In this document: one piece after another, positions 37,811-47,226 of the stretch | Layout of the letters: each line of letters opens with the position of its first letter | Numbering within the stretch: the stretch's first letter is position 1 | Source: Mycolicibacterium sp. GF69 | GTDB lineage: Bacteria; Actinomycetota; Actinomycetes; Mycobacteriales; Mycobacteriaceae | Direction of reading: 5' to 3' | Assembly: GCF_003284965.1 (NCBI RefSeq) | Contig: NZ_QMEW01000003.1 | Location: forward strand, 124,001 to 188,000 | DNA length: 64,000 bases | Position numbers and translations under genes: made by a program | The notes under the pieces: generated by a model | Databases searched by the model: none | What the model saw: only the letters and a program-made list of their open reading frames with translations | What the model was told of the DNA's origin: nothing

Positions 37811-39202
37811 CTATCGCGTGGCGGCCAAAAGCTCGTCGAGCGCTGCGGAGAAGTCGTCGGCCATGTCCCACAGATCGGGCAGCAGTTCCGGGCACGACAC
37901 GATGCCGACGTTCAGCGACCCGGTCAGCGACATCACCGTGATGTTGAGCCCCGAGCCGTGGAAGATCGGCCCGAGCGGGTACATCGCCTTGGCCTCACAA
38001 CCCAGGTAGTACAGGGGCACCTGCGGCCCCGGCACATTGGAGATGACGAGATTGTGCACCGGCCTGGCGCCACTCAGCCGGCTCGCGGCGTAGACACGCA
38101 TCGCGACGCCGAACACCGCGGGTGCGGCAAACTGCGTCCAGTCCTGCAGCAGGGTCGCACCGATGGCCGAACTGTGTTGTTTGGCAACGGAGTTCGACTC
38201 CGCGATGGACTTGAGTCGGGCCGCCGGATCTTCGATGTGTGTCTCCAGCCGCGAGAACATGCCCGAAACCTGGTTGCGGCCGGGCCGATCGGACTTGTCG
38301 TGCACCGAGACCGGCACCATCGCCACGAGCGAGCTCTCGGGCAGTTGGCCGCGGTCGGCCAGGAACTTGCGCAGCACCCCCGACACCAGGGCCATCACCA
38401 CGTCGTTGACCTTGACGCCGAAGTGGTTCTTCACGGTCTTGATGTCTTCGAGGTCCAATTGTGCAAACGCGATGTTGCGGTGCCCGGTGACGTTCATGTT
38501 GAACGTCGTCCTCGGCGCGGCGAACGGCGGTGCCATCGAGAGCCCCGAGCGGGCCCGACGGACGGTGTCGACCACCGAGGACACCGTCTCGGGTAACGCG
38601 TTGACCAGCTTCAGCGGCCGGGTGGCGAACTTGACCGCACCGCTGACGGCGATCTCCAACGAGCTCGCGTCGGCCGTGCCCTCGACCGGATCGGGCGGCA
38701 GCGCATCCGGCTCGGTGCTGCACAACTGCGACATCATGCTCGCGCCGGTGACCCCGTCGACGCCGGCGTGGTGCACCTTGGTCATCACCACCAGGCGCCC
38801 GCCGTCCTGCGGATTGGTGCCGTCGATGTTCTCGATCACCCACTTCTCCCACAACGGACGGCTGCGGTCGAGCGGCAGTGACGCGATGTGGCCGCAGATC
38901 TCGGCCAGCTCGCGGTGAGAGCCCGGCGCAGGCAATCCGATGCGGTGCAGGTGCCGGTCGACGTCGAAGTCCTTGTCCTCCACCCACACCGGGTGGTCGA
39001 GGTTGAAGCGGCTGTCGGCCAGCTTCTCGCGGAACTCCGGCATCGCCTTGATCCGCTGATTGAGCGCGTCGCGGAACCGGTCGAAGGTGTAGCCGCCGGG
39101 CATGGTCGAGGTGTCGAGTTCGAGGATCGAGCACACATGCAGCGGCTGCTGCGCGGTCTCGAGGTACAGGAAGCTGGCGTCGAGCCCGCTGAGCCGTTGC
39201 AT
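37811..39202 (-). CDS. WS/DGAT-type acyltransferase (wax ester synthase / triacylglycerol synthase)
   Basis: 463 residues. It joins acyl-CoA to an alcohol or diacylglycerol. The active-site motif is VHHAGVDG with His144, His145 and Asp149; the C-terminal NLVISNVPGPQVPLY stretch is typical. Mycobacteria have many such genes and storage lipid is the usual product, but the preferred acceptor is not known. H37Rv does not have it here in my recollection; in this window it separates caeA from panB. TAGCAT lies 6 nt before the ATG. Confidence 0.9.
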   Translation of the reverse strand: MQRLSGLDASFLYLETAQQPLHVCSILELDTSTMPGGYTFDRFRDALNQRIKAMPEFREKLADSRFNLDHPVWVEDKDFDVDRHLHRIGLPAPGSHRELAEICGHIASLPLDRSRPLWEKWVIENIDGTNPQDGGRLVVMTKVHHAGVDGVTGASMMSQLCSTEPDALPPDPVEGTADASSLEIAVSGAVKFATRPLKLVNALPETVSSVVDTVRRARSGLSMAPPFAAPRTTFNMNVTGHRNIAFAQLDLEDIKTVKNHFGVKVNDVVMALVSGVLRKFLADRGQLPESSLVAMVPVSVHDKSDRPGRNQVSGMFSRLETHIEDPAARLKSIAESNSVAKQHSSAIGATLLQDWTQFAAPAVFGVAMRVYAASRLSGARPVHNLVISNVPGPQVPLYYLGCEAKAMYPLGPIFHGSGLNITVMSLTGSLNVGIVSCPELLPDLWDMADDFSAALDELLAATR

Positions 39203-39208
39203 GCGCCG

Positions 39209-39214
39209 ATGCTA
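39209..39214 (-). promoter_or_regulatory. Candidate -10 box TAGCAT for the WS/DGAT gene
   Basis: TAGCAT on the minus strand ends 6 nt before the ATG at 39202. Confidence 0.45.
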
Positions 39215-39361
39215 TGCCCGGCGGCGGCGGGTGTGAGCAAATCCACTCAACGGGGCTTTCACCATCGCATACGCAAAGTGGCAGACTGAGGGCGTCAGAC
39301 GAACCCGGGGACCGATTCGGCCTCGAGGATTCGACCCGACCCACCCACCTGGGGGACATCG

Positions 39362-40207
39362 ATGTCTGAACAGACCGTCTACGGCGCTGCCGCGTCCGCA
39401 CCGCGGATTAAAACCCGCACCTTGCATCTGCAGAAGTGGAAGGCCGAAGGCCACAAGTGGGCCATGTTGACGGTCTACGACTACTCGACCGCCCGGGTGT
39501 TCGACAACGCAGGCATCCCGGTGCTGCTGGTCGGCGATTCGGCCGCCAACGTCGTCTACGGCTACGACACCACCGTGCCCGTGAGCATCGATGAGCTGAT
39601 CCCGCTGGTACGCGGCGTGGTGCGCGGTGCCCCACACGCGCTGGTCGTGGCCGACCTGCCGTTCGGCAGCTACGAGGAAGGCCCCGGCCAAGCACTTTGC
39701 ACCGCCACCCGGTTTCTGAAGGAGACCGGCGCGCATGCGGTCAAACTCGAGGGCGGCGAACGCGTGGTCGACCAGATCGCGATGCTCAGCGCCGCCGGCA
39801 TCCCGGTCATGGCGCACATCGGCTTCACACCGCAGAGCGTCAACGGCCTGGGCGGCTTCCGGGTCCAGGGCCGCGGCGACGCCGCAGAACAAACCGTTCA
39901 CGACGCCATCGCCGTACAGGAGGCGGGAGCATTCTCCGTCGTCATGGAGATGGTGCCCGCCGAACTGGCCACCCAGATCACCGGCAAGCTGACCATCCCG
40001 ACCATCGGGATCGGCGCCGGCCCGAACTGCGATGCGCAGGTGCTGGTGTGGCAGGACATGGCGGGTATGACCGACGGCAGGACCGCCAAGTTCGTCAAGC
40101 GCTTCGGCGATGTCGGTGGCGAATTACGCCGTGCCGCAGAGCAATACGCCGATGAGGTGGCCAGCGGGGTGTTCCCCGCCGAAGAGCACTCCTTCCAGGA
40201 GAGCTAG
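39362..40207 (+). CDS. panB: PanB, ketopantoate hydroxymethyltransferase
   Basis: 281 residues. It makes ketopantoate from ketoisovalerate and methylene-tetrahydrofolate for pantothenate and CoA. Family stretches are [41 protein letters not shown] and [12 protein letters not shown]. The ATG at 39362 follows GGGGGACATCG, with a leader of about 158 bp. Its substrate comes from the branched-chain pathway, to which ilvE belongs. The stop overlaps the convergent gene by four bases (CTAG). Confidence 0.95.
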   Translation: MSEQTVYGAAASAPRIKTRTLHLQKWKAEGHKWAMLTVYDYSTARVFDNAGIPVLLVGDSAANVVYGYDTTVPVSIDELIPLVRGVVRGAPHALVVADLPFGSYEEGPGQALCTATRFLKETGAHAVKLEGGERVVDQIAMLSAAGIPVMAHIGFTPQSVNGLGGFRVQGRGDAAEQTVHDAIAVQEAGAFSVVMEMVPAELATQITGKLTIPTIGIGAGPNCDAQVLVWQDMAGMTDGRTAKFVKRFGDVGGELRRAAEQYADEVASGVFPAEEHSFQES

Positions 40208-40983
40208 GAGAAGTCCGGCTTCCGTTTGGCCAGGAAGGCGTCGACGCCCTCGCGGCCGTCGCCGGAGACCGCGCGTGCGGCGATGAGCCGGCCCTCGAGC
40301 TCCATCTGCTCCTCGAGTCCGTTGCCGAACGTTCCGAGTAGCAGCTGCTTGACCCCGCCGTTGGAGCCCGCCGAGGTAGCGGCCAGCTGCTCGGCCAGCT
40401 TCGCGGCCCGGTCGGCCAGTTCGGCGTCGGGCACCACCTCGGTCACCAGCCCCCACTGCGACGCCTCCTGCGCCGAGAGGGTGCGGTTGGTCAGCATTAG
40501 CTCCTTGGTCTTGGTGATGCCGATCAGCCGCGGCAGGTAGTACGACGCGCTGCCGTCGGGACTCAACCCCACCCGGGTGTAGGCCATCGTGAACGACGCG
40601 GACTCGGCGGCCAGCACCAGATCGCCGGTCACCGCGAGCGAGAATCCGGCGCCCGCGGCGGTGCCGTTCACCGCGGTGATGAGCACCGCGTTCATCCGGG
40701 CGAAGGTGGATATCGCGCGGTGCAGATCATCAGCGACGCCCTTGATCTGCGCACCGCGGTCCGGCGCCGATGCGAAGTCCTTCAAATCGCCACCGGCACA
40801 GAAGAATCGGCCAGACCCGGTGAGCACGACGACCTTCGTCGCGTCGGTGTCGCACTGCTTGGCGGCCGCGGCCAGCTCCCGAGTCATGGTGCCGTTCATG
40901 CCGTTTGCCGCATCCGGCCGATTCAGCGTGATGCGGGCGGCGGCGCCGGTCTGCTCGAAGGTCAGCGTTTCGTAATCGGTCAC
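40204..40983 (-). CDS. Enoyl-CoA hydratase/isomerase family protein
   Basis: 259 residues, crotonase fold. The oxyanion stretches are [11 protein letters not shown] and [18 protein letters not shown]. The catalytic glutamates of classic hydratases are partly replaced ([21 protein letters not shown] has Asp at the second position), so this may be an isomerase or a different crotonase. The substrate is unknown. GTG start with TAGGGT 6 nt upstream. Confidence 0.85.
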   Translation of the reverse strand: MTDYETLTFEQTGAAARITLNRPDAANGMNGTMTRELAAAAKQCDTDATKVVVLTGSGRFFCAGGDLKDFASAPDRGAQIKGVADDLHRAISTFARMNAVLITAVNGTAAGAGFSLAVTGDLVLAAESASFTMAYTRVGLSPDGSASYYLPRLIGITKTKELMLTNRTLSAQEASQWGLVTEVVPDAELADRAAKLAEQLAATSAGSNGGVKQLLLGTFGNGLEEQMELEGRLIAARAVSGDGREGVDAFLAKRKPDFS

Positions 40984-40989
40984 AGGTGG

Positions 40990-40995
40990 ACCCTA
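40990..40995 (-). promoter_or_regulatory. Candidate -10 box TAGGGT for the enoyl-CoA hydratase gene
   Basis: TAGGGT on the minus strand ends 6 nt before the GTG at 40983. Confidence 0.5.
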
Positions 40996-41046
40996 GCTGC
41001 CTGGTGCTGCCCGGTGTTCACCTGCATGTGGCAGGCTGCTCTCACC

Positions 41047-42534
41047 ATGGGCAAGTCGGATAACAAGTCCTCGCGGCATCTGGAGGTCGAGCGCAAGTTC
41101 GACGTCGACGAATCGACGGTGTCCCCGTCATTCGACGGGTTGTCGTCGGTGGTTCGCGTCGAACGGTCGCCTGCGCACCGCCTGGAGGCCGTCTACTTCG
41201 ACACTCCGGACCACGACCTAGCGGCGCGCCGCATCACGTTGCGCCGCCGCACCGGCGGTCCGGATGAGGGCTGGCACCTCAAACTTCCCGCGGGCCCCGA
41301 CGCCCGCACCGAGGTCACAGAACCGCTCGGCGGGACGGACGTGCCCGAGTCACTGCGTGACATCGTGCTGGCGATCGTGCGGGACCGCCCGCTGCGTCCG
41401 GTCGCGCGTATCTCGACCCAACGCACGGTGAACATGCTCTACGGGTCGGACGGGACGCCGCTGGCGGAGTTCTGCGATGACCACGTGAGCGCTTCCGCCG
41501 AGCCCGGCGGGCCGGAGCAGGGGTGGCGCGAGTGGGAACTCGAACTGGCCGACAGTCTGGCTGACACAGCCGACCGCGAGCTGCTCGACCGGTTGTCCAA
41601 TCGGCTGCTCGACGCCGGAGCCGTGCGCGCCGCCAGCGGCTCGAAGTTGGCCCGCGTTTTGGCGGAGTCGGGTGAGCAGGAGACACACCCACGACCGGCG
41701 GACCCGGTGCACCGGGCGGTGGCCGAACAGGTCGACGAATTGATCGAGTGGGACCGCGCGGTGCGCGCCGACGTATGGGATTCGGTGCACCAGATGAGGG
41801 TGACGACGCGCAAGATCCGCAGCCTGCTGCAGTCGTCGCAAGCCGCGTTCGGCATCTCCGACGACGCCTGGGTACTCGACGAGCTCAGGCAGCTGGCGGC
41901 GATCCTGGGCGTGGCGCGGGATGCCGAAGTGCTGGCCGAACGCTACGAAGAGGCGCTCGACGAACTGCCTGCGGAGTTGGTCCGCGGTCCGGTGCGCGAG
42001 CGACTGGTCGACGGTGCCAAACGGCGCTATGAGGCCGGCCTGCGCCGGTCGCTGGTCGCGATGCGCTCGCAGCGCTACTTTCGATTACTCGACGCGCTCG
42101 AAGGCCTGGTCGCCGCCGAACCCGCACCGCAACACGACGAGGGACGTGGCCACCCGGGGATCGACGCGGCCTACAAACGGGTCCGCAAAGCGGCCAAGGC
42201 CGCCGCCGGGGCGGGCGCCGACGCCGACAAGGACGAGGCGCTTCATCGGATCCGCAAGGGCGCCAAGCGTCTTCGCTACACCGCCGCTGCCACCGGTGCC
42301 GCCAAGGTCTCAGACCGGGCCAAGACCATCCAGTCGCTGCTCGGTGACCACCAGGACAGTGTGGTCAGCCGGACACACCTCGGGCAGCAGGCCGAGGTCG
42401 CGCACGCGGCCGGCGAAGACACCTTCACCTACGGCCTGCTGTACCGGCTGGAGGAGGAACTCGCGCAACGCTCGCGCGAGCAGTTGGACGACGCGCTGAA
42501 AAAGCTCGCCAAGGCGGTGCGCAAGGCGCGCTGA
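41047..42534 (+). CDS. CYTH and CHAD domain protein (Rv2226-like)
   Basis: 495 residues. The N-terminal CYTH (triphosphate tunnel) domain starts with EVERKFDVD, then LEAVYFDTPDHDLAARRITLRRR and a KLP. The C-terminal CHAD domain, rich in basic helices (VHQMRVTTRKIRSLLQ, HRIRKGAKRLRYTAAA), is expected to bind polyphosphate. CYTH enzymes cleave inorganic triphosphate or ThTP. It sits next to rnpB, which is encoded on the other strand. Confidence 0.9.
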   Translation: MGKSDNKSSRHLEVERKFDVDESTVSPSFDGLSSVVRVERSPAHRLEAVYFDTPDHDLAARRITLRRRTGGPDEGWHLKLPAGPDARTEVTEPLGGTDVPESLRDIVLAIVRDRPLRPVARISTQRTVNMLYGSDGTPLAEFCDDHVSASAEPGGPEQGWREWELELADSLADTADRELLDRLSNRLLDAGAVRAASGSKLARVLAESGEQETHPRPADPVHRAVAEQVDELIEWDRAVRADVWDSVHQMRVTTRKIRSLLQSSQAAFGISDDAWVLDELRQLAAILGVARDAEVLAERYEEALDELPAELVRGPVRERLVDGAKRRYEAGLRRSLVAMRSQRYFRLLDALEGLVAAEPAPQHDEGRGHPGIDAAYKRVRKAAKAAAGAGADADKDEALHRIRKGAKRLRYTAAATGAAKVSDRAKTIQSLLGDHQDSVVSRTHLGQQAEVAHAAGEDTFTYGLLYRLEEELAQRSREQLDDALKKLAKAVRKAR

Positions 42535-42567
42535 CCGACGCCTCCTGACCGGTGCCTCGCGGACAGG

Positions 42568-42979
<412 letters not shown>

Positions 42980-42985
42980 GCATTC

Positions 42986-42991
42986 AACGTA
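42986..42991 (-). promoter_or_regulatory. -10 box of rnpB (TACGTT)
   Basis: On the minus strand TACGTT is followed by 6 nt and then the first base of the mature RNA, the same geometry seen at the leaderless coding genes in this window. Confidence 0.6.
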
Positions 42992-43034
42992 CTGCCTGTC
43001 GCCGCTGTTCCGCGAGTTCGACATACTTGTGACC

Positions 43035-43490
43035 ATGGCGCAGGTGCCCGCTGCCCGCTACTTGATGCGCGCCAAGGATCTGGTCGACGCCCGGTACGCC
43101 GAGGCGATCACGGTCGACGACCTCGCCGCGGCGGCCGGATTGTCGCGCGCCCACTTCAGCAGGATGTTCACCCGCACCTTCGGTGAATCACCCCACGCAT
43201 ATCTACAGACGCGCCGATTGGAGCGGGCCGCGGCGCTGTTGCGCTACACCGACCGCTCGGTCGCGGATATCTGTGTGATGGTGGGCCTGCAGAGCGTCGG
43301 GTCGTTCACCACCAGCTTCGCCCGCGTATACGGACTGCCCCCGGCCGCATACCGGGCCAGCCTGCCGCCCGCCGCGATCCATGCCCGCATCCCGACCTGC
43401 ATCCTCAAGCGCGACACCCGGCCGCCCGCCGACAGCCGGGTGCCCAAGACAGCACACGGGGAGAAGACGGACGAGACGGGCCGGCCGTAG
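43035..43490 (+). CDS. Short AraC-family regulator
   Basis: 151 residues from ATG 43035; a GTG at 43029 would add two. Only the DNA-binding half is present: ITVDDLAAAAGLSRAHFSRMF for the first helix-turn-helix, and VADICVMVGLQSVGSFTTSF for the second. There is no large ligand-binding domain. The tail (43 residues) is Pro/Arg/Lys-rich. It precedes a VOC gene by 9 bp, so it may regulate that gene and itself. A CATACT -10-like hexamer ends 7 nt before the ATG. Confidence 0.85.
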   Translation: MAQVPAARYLMRAKDLVDARYAEAITVDDLAAAAGLSRAHFSRMFTRTFGESPHAYLQTRRLERAAALLRYTDRSVADICVMVGLQSVGSFTTSFARVYGLPPAAYRASLPPAAIHARIPTCILKRDTRPPADSRVPKTAHGEKTDETGRP

Positions 43491-43493
43491 CGT
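43488..43493 (+). promoter_or_regulatory. Candidate -10 box TAGCGT for the VOC gene, formed from the AraC stop codon
   Basis: TAGCGT ends 6 nt before the ATG at 43500 and its first three bases are the AraC gene's TAG. The junction TAGCGTCGTGCCATG is nearly the same as that at lipB. Confidence 0.45.
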
Positions 43494-43499
43494 CGTGCC

Positions 43500-43937
43500 A
43501 TGATCAAAATCGCAAGCGTCCACCTGTGGGTACACGACCAGGAAGCTGCACTGAAATTCTGGACCGAAAACGTCGGTATGGAAGTGCGTCAAGATGTTTC
43601 GCTGCCCGACATCGACGGCCTATTCCGGTGGCTCACCGTCGGCCCGCCCGGCCAGGACGACGTGTCGATCGTGCTGATGGCCGTGCCGGGTCAACCGGTC
43701 ATGGACGAGCCGACCCGCAAGCAGGTGCTGGACCTGACCGCCAAGGGCTTCGCGGGCACGGTGTTCCTCACCACCGAGGACTGCCAGGCGTCGTTCGAGG
43801 AAATGCGTTCGCGCGGCGTCGAGTTCACCGAAGAACCTCACGAGATGCCCTATGGCGTCGACTGTGGATTTCGCGATCCGTCCGGCAACAGCGTGCGACT
43901 GACGCAACTCGCCGACATCTCGGCCACCGCGGGATAG
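43500..43937 (+). CDS. VOC-family protein (glyoxalase/bleomycin-resistance type)
   Basis: 145 residues. Two beta-alpha-beta-beta-beta modules are visible: IKIASVHLWVHDQEAALKFW at the start and GTVFLTTEDCQASFEEMRSRG in the second, ending in RDPSGNSVRLTQ. AraC plus VOC pairs are common in actinobacteria; the VOC part usually acts on a methylglyoxal-type or aromatic compound, but this one is unassigned. Confidence 0.88.
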   Translation: MIKIASVHLWVHDQEAALKFWTENVGMEVRQDVSLPDIDGLFRWLTVGPPGQDDVSIVLMAVPGQPVMDEPTRKQVLDLTAKGFAGTVFLTTEDCQASFEEMRSRGVEFTEEPHEMPYGVDCGFRDPSGNSVRLTQLADISATAG

Positions 43938-43941
43938 CAGG

Positions 43942-44436
43942 ATGCGGATCACCACCGCTGCGCTCGCCTCGGCGGGCTTCTTCGTGGTCGCGCCAGGCAC
44001 CGTCGTCGGGCTCGGTCCGTGGCTGATCACGCACTGGAACGTCCCCGACCCTTCGGCATGGCGGGTGGTGCTGGGCGGCGCCCTGATCGTTTTCGGTCTC
44101 GTGCCGCCCATCCACGCGTTTGTTGAATTCGTCAGGGCCGGCGGTACTCCCATGCCCGTCGCTCCGACCCAACGGCTGGTCGTGACGGGGTTCAACCGGG
44201 TTGTCCGCAACCCGATGTACGTCGGGCTGATCATTGCGATCCTCGGCCAGGCCATCCTTTTCGCCCACCCGTGGCTCGTCGTCTACGCCGCGATCGGCTG
44301 GGCGATCACTGCGGCGTTCGTCCGCTTCTACGAGGAGCCCACCCTGGTTCGGACTTATGGGCAGGAGTACCAGACTTACCGCGAGAACGTACGCGCATGG
44401 ATCCCCCGGCTGAGGCCGTGGACGCCGCGCGCTTGA
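43942..44436 (+). CDS. Isoprenylcysteine carboxyl methyltransferase-like membrane protein
   Basis: 164 residues. Three or four hydrophobic segments are followed by the ICMT/PEMT pattern: GFNRVVRNPMYVGLI, then FVRFYEEPTLVRTYGQEYQTYRENV near the C-terminus, where Glu-Glu-Pro and Tyr are conserved. Bacterial members are membrane methyltransferases of unknown substrate. It starts 4 bp after the VOC gene, so the two are co-transcribed. Confidence 0.82.
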   Translation: MRITTAALASAGFFVVAPGTVVGLGPWLITHWNVPDPSAWRVVLGGALIVFGLVPPIHAFVEFVRAGGTPMPVAPTQRLVVTGFNRVVRNPMYVGLIIAILGQAILFAHPWLVVYAAIGWAITAAFVRFYEEPTLVRTYGQEYQTYRENVRAWIPRLRPWTPRA

Positions 44437-44454
44437 CGGTGCGACGATTGTCCG

Positions 44455-44811
44455 GTGGACCACGATGACCCGGAGAAGCGAATCGCCGACCTCGAGCGTC
44501 AACTAGCTGAGCCACGCGACGCCCACGACCCCGGCGCCGGCCGCCACCGGCTCACCGCCGAGGAGGTGCACAATGTCGCGTTCTCGAAGCCACCGCTGTT
44601 CAAGCGTGGGTACGACGAAGACGAGGTGGACGCCTTTCTGGAGCGGGTTGAGACCACGTTGCGAGACCCGTCGGCTGCGGGCGGCCTGAAACCCGCGGAT
44701 CTGGACGGTCTGACGTTCTCGAAGCCGCCGATCGGCAAGCGTGGGTACAACGAGGACGAGGTCGATTCATTTCTGCGCCTCATCGAGATCGAATTGACCC
44801 AACGCTCGTAG
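44455..44811 (+). CDS. Small DivIVA-domain protein with a duplicated motif
   Basis: 118 residues. A 24-residue unit occurs twice, at 43-66 and 88-111. Each starts FSKPP, continues KRGY-(D/N)-EDEVD-(A/S)-FL and ends in an acidic helix. This is the N-terminal DivIVA/Wag31-type motif (the membrane-sensing start), repeated without the long coiled coil of true DivIVA. It might interact with polar-growth proteins such as Wag31, but that is inference. The GTG start is 18 bp after the previous gene; GACGAT, a -10-like hexamer, ends 6 nt before it. Confidence 0.8.
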   Translation: MDHDDPEKRIADLERQLAEPRDAHDPGAGRHRLTAEEVHNVAFSKPPLFKRGYDEDEVDAFLERVETTLRDPSAAGGLKPADLDGLTFSKPPIGKRGYNEDEVDSFLRLIEIELTQRS

Positions 44812-44872
44812 ACCGCTGCCCGGCCGACAGTTCCGCCATACTCTCGTAAAGGTGTAGGACGCGGTGTGACGG

Positions 44873-45499
44873 CTAGCGCCGACGCAGGATGATCACGTTG
44901 TCGACCCACTCAGTGGATTCGCCCTCCGGCGTCGTCACCTCGCGTATGGGCGTTTCGATCCGAGCCGGTTCCCATTCGGCCTCGGGCAGGTTCAGCGCCG
45001 CAACGACCTCGTCGGGCGCGGTGAACGTGTGGTGGTGCCCATCGAGCTTCGAGACCCACGGCGGCGGGCCGCTGTGGTCGACGATCAGCAGAAGCCCACC
45101 CGGTCGCACGGCGCGTGCGGCCGCGCTGAAGATCGCGGTCCGGTCGAGCGGCAGAAGAGAGTGCAGGAACTGCGCGTTCACCAGATCGAACTCGCCGTCG
45201 GGGAAGCTCTCCGAGAGGTCGTGCTGCTGAAAGTCGATGCGGTCACTCACTCCTCGCGCGGCGGCATCGTCCGCCGACCGTTGCAACGCGGTATCGGAGA
45301 TATCCACCGCAACCACACGCCATCCGCGCTCCGCGAGCCATATCGCGTCGCCACCCTCCCCGCTACCGATGTCCAGTGCGGTGCCGGGCTCGAGTGCCGA
45401 AACCACCTCAACGAGCCGCACGTTGGCCCGTCCGCTCCAAAAGCGGCTCCGTTCTCGGTAGCGCTCTTCCCAATGTTGCTTGGCGTCAGGCGTCGACAT
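44873..45499 (-). CDS. SAM-dependent methyltransferase (class I)
   Basis: 208 residues. The SAM-binding motif is ALDIGSGEGGDAIWLAERG; VVAVDISDTAL and FDLVNAQFLHSLLP follow in the normal order. Related proteins are often annotated as TehB-like or generic methyltransferases; the substrate is unknown. The ATG is preceded by GAAGGGA. It diverges from an XRE-cupin regulator and may be its target. Confidence 0.87.
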   Translation of the reverse strand: MSTPDAKQHWEERYRERSRFWSGRANVRLVEVVSALEPGTALDIGSGEGGDAIWLAERGWRVVAVDISDTALQRSADDAAARGVSDRIDFQQHDLSESFPDGEFDLVNAQFLHSLLPLDRTAIFSAAARAVRPGGLLLIVDHSGPPPWVSKLDGHHHTFTAPDEVVAALNLPEAEWEPARIETPIREVTTPEGESTEWVDNVIILRRR

Positions 45500-45524
45500 G
45501 TCGGTTCCCTTCCATAACGACTAC

Positions 45525-45538
45525 TGGAAAATCTTCCA
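45525..45538. promoter_or_regulatory. Inverted repeat between the methyltransferase and XRE-cupin genes
   Basis: TGGAA-AATC-TTCCA, with another TTCCA half-site at 45510-45514, lies in the 69-bp divergent gap. It is a plausible operator for the XRE regulator. Confidence 0.4.
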
Positions 45539-45568
45539 TGCGTTCACCTTGCAGCAACCACGGTCGAG

Positions 45569-46159
45569 ATGCCAAGGTTTATTGCCATGCAGGCAAAAAT
45601 CGAGGACGGCGTCGATGCACGGGTACGACGCAGGCTGCGCGAACTGCGCATGCAGCGCGGATTGACCCTCGAAGAGGTCGCGGGGCGGTCGAACATCGAC
45701 GTCTCGACGCTCAGTCGGCTCGAGTCCGGTAAGCGCCGCCTCGCCCTCGACCATCTGCCGAGGTTGGCGGCGGCGCTGTCAGTCAGTACCGACGAACTGC
45801 TACGGGTGCCGGAAGCCGAGGATCCGCGGGTACGCAGCGGATCCCATAAGGCACACGGGATCACCTACTGGCCACTTACCCGCCAGGCCGCCGGCGGTCT
45901 GCACGCATTCAAGATCAGGATCAGTGCCCGGCGACGCACCCCGCCCGACGAACTTCCAGTGCACGAGGGCCAGGACTGGATGTACGTGCTGTCGGGTCAA
46001 CTGCGGCTGATCTTGGGTGAGCGCGACTTCACGGTCAAACCCGGTGAGGCGGTGGAGTTCTCGACATGGACGCCGCACTGGTTCGGCGTCGTCGACGGGC
46101 CGGTCGAGGCGATCACGATCTTCGGGCCGCACGGTGAGCGACTCCACCTGCACGACTAA
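45569..46159 (+). CDS. XRE-family regulator with cupin domain
   Basis: 196 residues if ATG 45569 is used; ATG 45587 would give 190. The helix-turn-helix reads RLRELRMQRGLTLEEVAGRS, then NIDVSTLSRLESGKRRLAL. The C-terminal cupin has PVHEGQDWMYVLSGQLRLIL and EFSTWTPHWFGVV. Such regulators bind a small ligand in the cupin. A second palindrome at 45582-45596 contains the later ATG, so either start or an internal operator is possible. Its stop overlaps the convergent gene by four bases (CTAA). Confidence 0.86.
   Translation: MPRFIAMQAKIEDGVDARVRRRLRELRMQRGLTLEEVAGRSNIDVSTLSRLESGKRRLALDHLPRLAAALSVSTDELLRVPEAEDPRVRSGSHKAHGITYWPLTRQAAGGLHAFKIRISARRRTPPDELPVHEGQDWMYVLSGQLRLILGERDFTVKPGEAVEFSTWTPHWFGVVDGPVEAITIFGPHGERLHLHD
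45582..45596. promoter_or_regulatory. Palindrome over the second ATG of the XRE-cupin gene
   Basis: TTGCC-ATGCA-GGCAA has perfect 5-bp arms; the centre contains ATG 45587-45589. It may be an autoregulatory operator, or simply the start region. Confidence 0.35.
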
Positions 46160-47226
46160 TCCAGGTAGGCAGTCTGATTGACCAACCGCACCGACGCCGC
46201 ACCGTCGGGATAGAACTCGGCGACCGACAGCGACGCCAGGTCCAGGTGCAGGCGGTACAAGATGCTCGGGCCACCGTCGAGCGCCACCCGCAGCAGCGAC
46301 TTGATCGGCGTCACGTGCGAGACCACCAAAACGGTCTCATCTCCATGCTCGGCGATGATCCGCGACTTGGCCCGATCGACGCGTTCGGCGGCGGCGTCGA
46401 AGCTCTCCCCCTGCGGCGGCGCCATGGACGTGTCACGCAGCCAACGCCGGTGCAGGTCCGGATCCCGTTCGGCCGCTTCACCGAACGTCAGGCCCTCCCA
46501 CGCGCCGAAGTCGGTCTCGATCAGGTCGTCGTCGACGCTCACGTCCAGGCCGAGCACTTTGGCCGCGGCCGCCGCGGTGTCGTACGCACGCTGCAGCGGT
46601 GAGGTGATGACTGCGGCGACACCGCCTCGCTGTCCCAGGTACCGCGCGGCCGCTTGGGCCTGACGTCGCCCGAGATCCGTCAGCGCCGGATTGCCACGAC
46701 CCGAGTAGCGGCGCTCGACGGACAACTCCGTCTGGCCGTGCCGCAGCAGCAGGAACCGGGTCGGCGCGCCCCGCGCGCCACTCCAAGTGGTCGGGCTCGA
46801 CGCTTGATGCGGTTTGGGTTCTTCTGCGGCAGCGTCCATCGCCTCGTTGGCCAGCCGGTCGGCGTGGCTGTTCTCGGCACGCGGAATCCATTGATACGTG
46901 ATGCGATCGAAGCCCGACGCCAGTGCCGTAGCCTGCTGATGCAGCGGGGCGATGTCGGGGTGCTTGACTTTCCACCGCCCCGACATCTGCTCCACCACGA
47001 GCTTGGAGTCCATGCGGACGTCGACCTCGCTCGCACCCAGGCTCGCCGCCTCCTCCAGACCGGCGATCAAGCCGCGGTACTCGGCGACGTTGTTGGTGGC
47101 CCGGCCGATCGCCTGCTTACTCTCGGCGAGCACGGCGGCGTGACCCGCCGACCACACCACCGATCCGTAACCCGCCGGTCCGGGGTTGCCGCGCGAACCC
47201 CCGTCGGCCTCGACGATGACCTTCAC
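46156..47226 (-). CDS. Bifunctional RNase H / acid phosphatase (Rv2228c-like)
   Basis: 356 residues, two domains. The N-terminal RNase HI has the acidic quartet Asp8, Glu49, Asp73 and Asp123 (EADGGSRGNPG, NVAEYRG, DSKLVVEQ, HADRLANEA). The C-terminal histidine-phosphatase domain (from about residue 155) has LRHGQTELS with His163, and a later SHVTPIKSL. In M. tuberculosis this protein degrades RNA in hybrids and its phosphatase half can act as CobC (alpha-ribazole phosphatase). GTG start overlapping the previous stop (GTGA). Confidence 0.93.
   Translation of the reverse strand: MKVIVEADGGSRGNPGPAGYGSVVWSAGHAAVLAESKQAIGRATNNVAEYRGLIAGLEEAASLGASEVDVRMDSKLVVEQMSGRWKVKHPDIAPLHQQATALASGFDRITYQWIPRAENSHADRLANEAMDAAAEEPKPHQASSPTTWSGARGAPTRFLLLRHGQTELSVERRYSGRGNPALTDLGRRQAQAAARYLGQRGGVAAVITSPLQRAYDTAAAAAKVLGLDVSVDDDLIETDFGAWEGLTFGEAAERDPDLHRRWLRDTSMAPPQGESFDAAAERVDRAKSRIIAEHGDETVLVVSHVTPIKSLLRVALDGGPSILYRLHLDLASLSVAEFYPDGAASVRLVNQTAYLD

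Noticed and set aside
39203..39361. Riboswitch in the panB leader or before the cobalamin genes
   Set aside because: No B12-box or other conserved aptamer core could be recognised in either leader.
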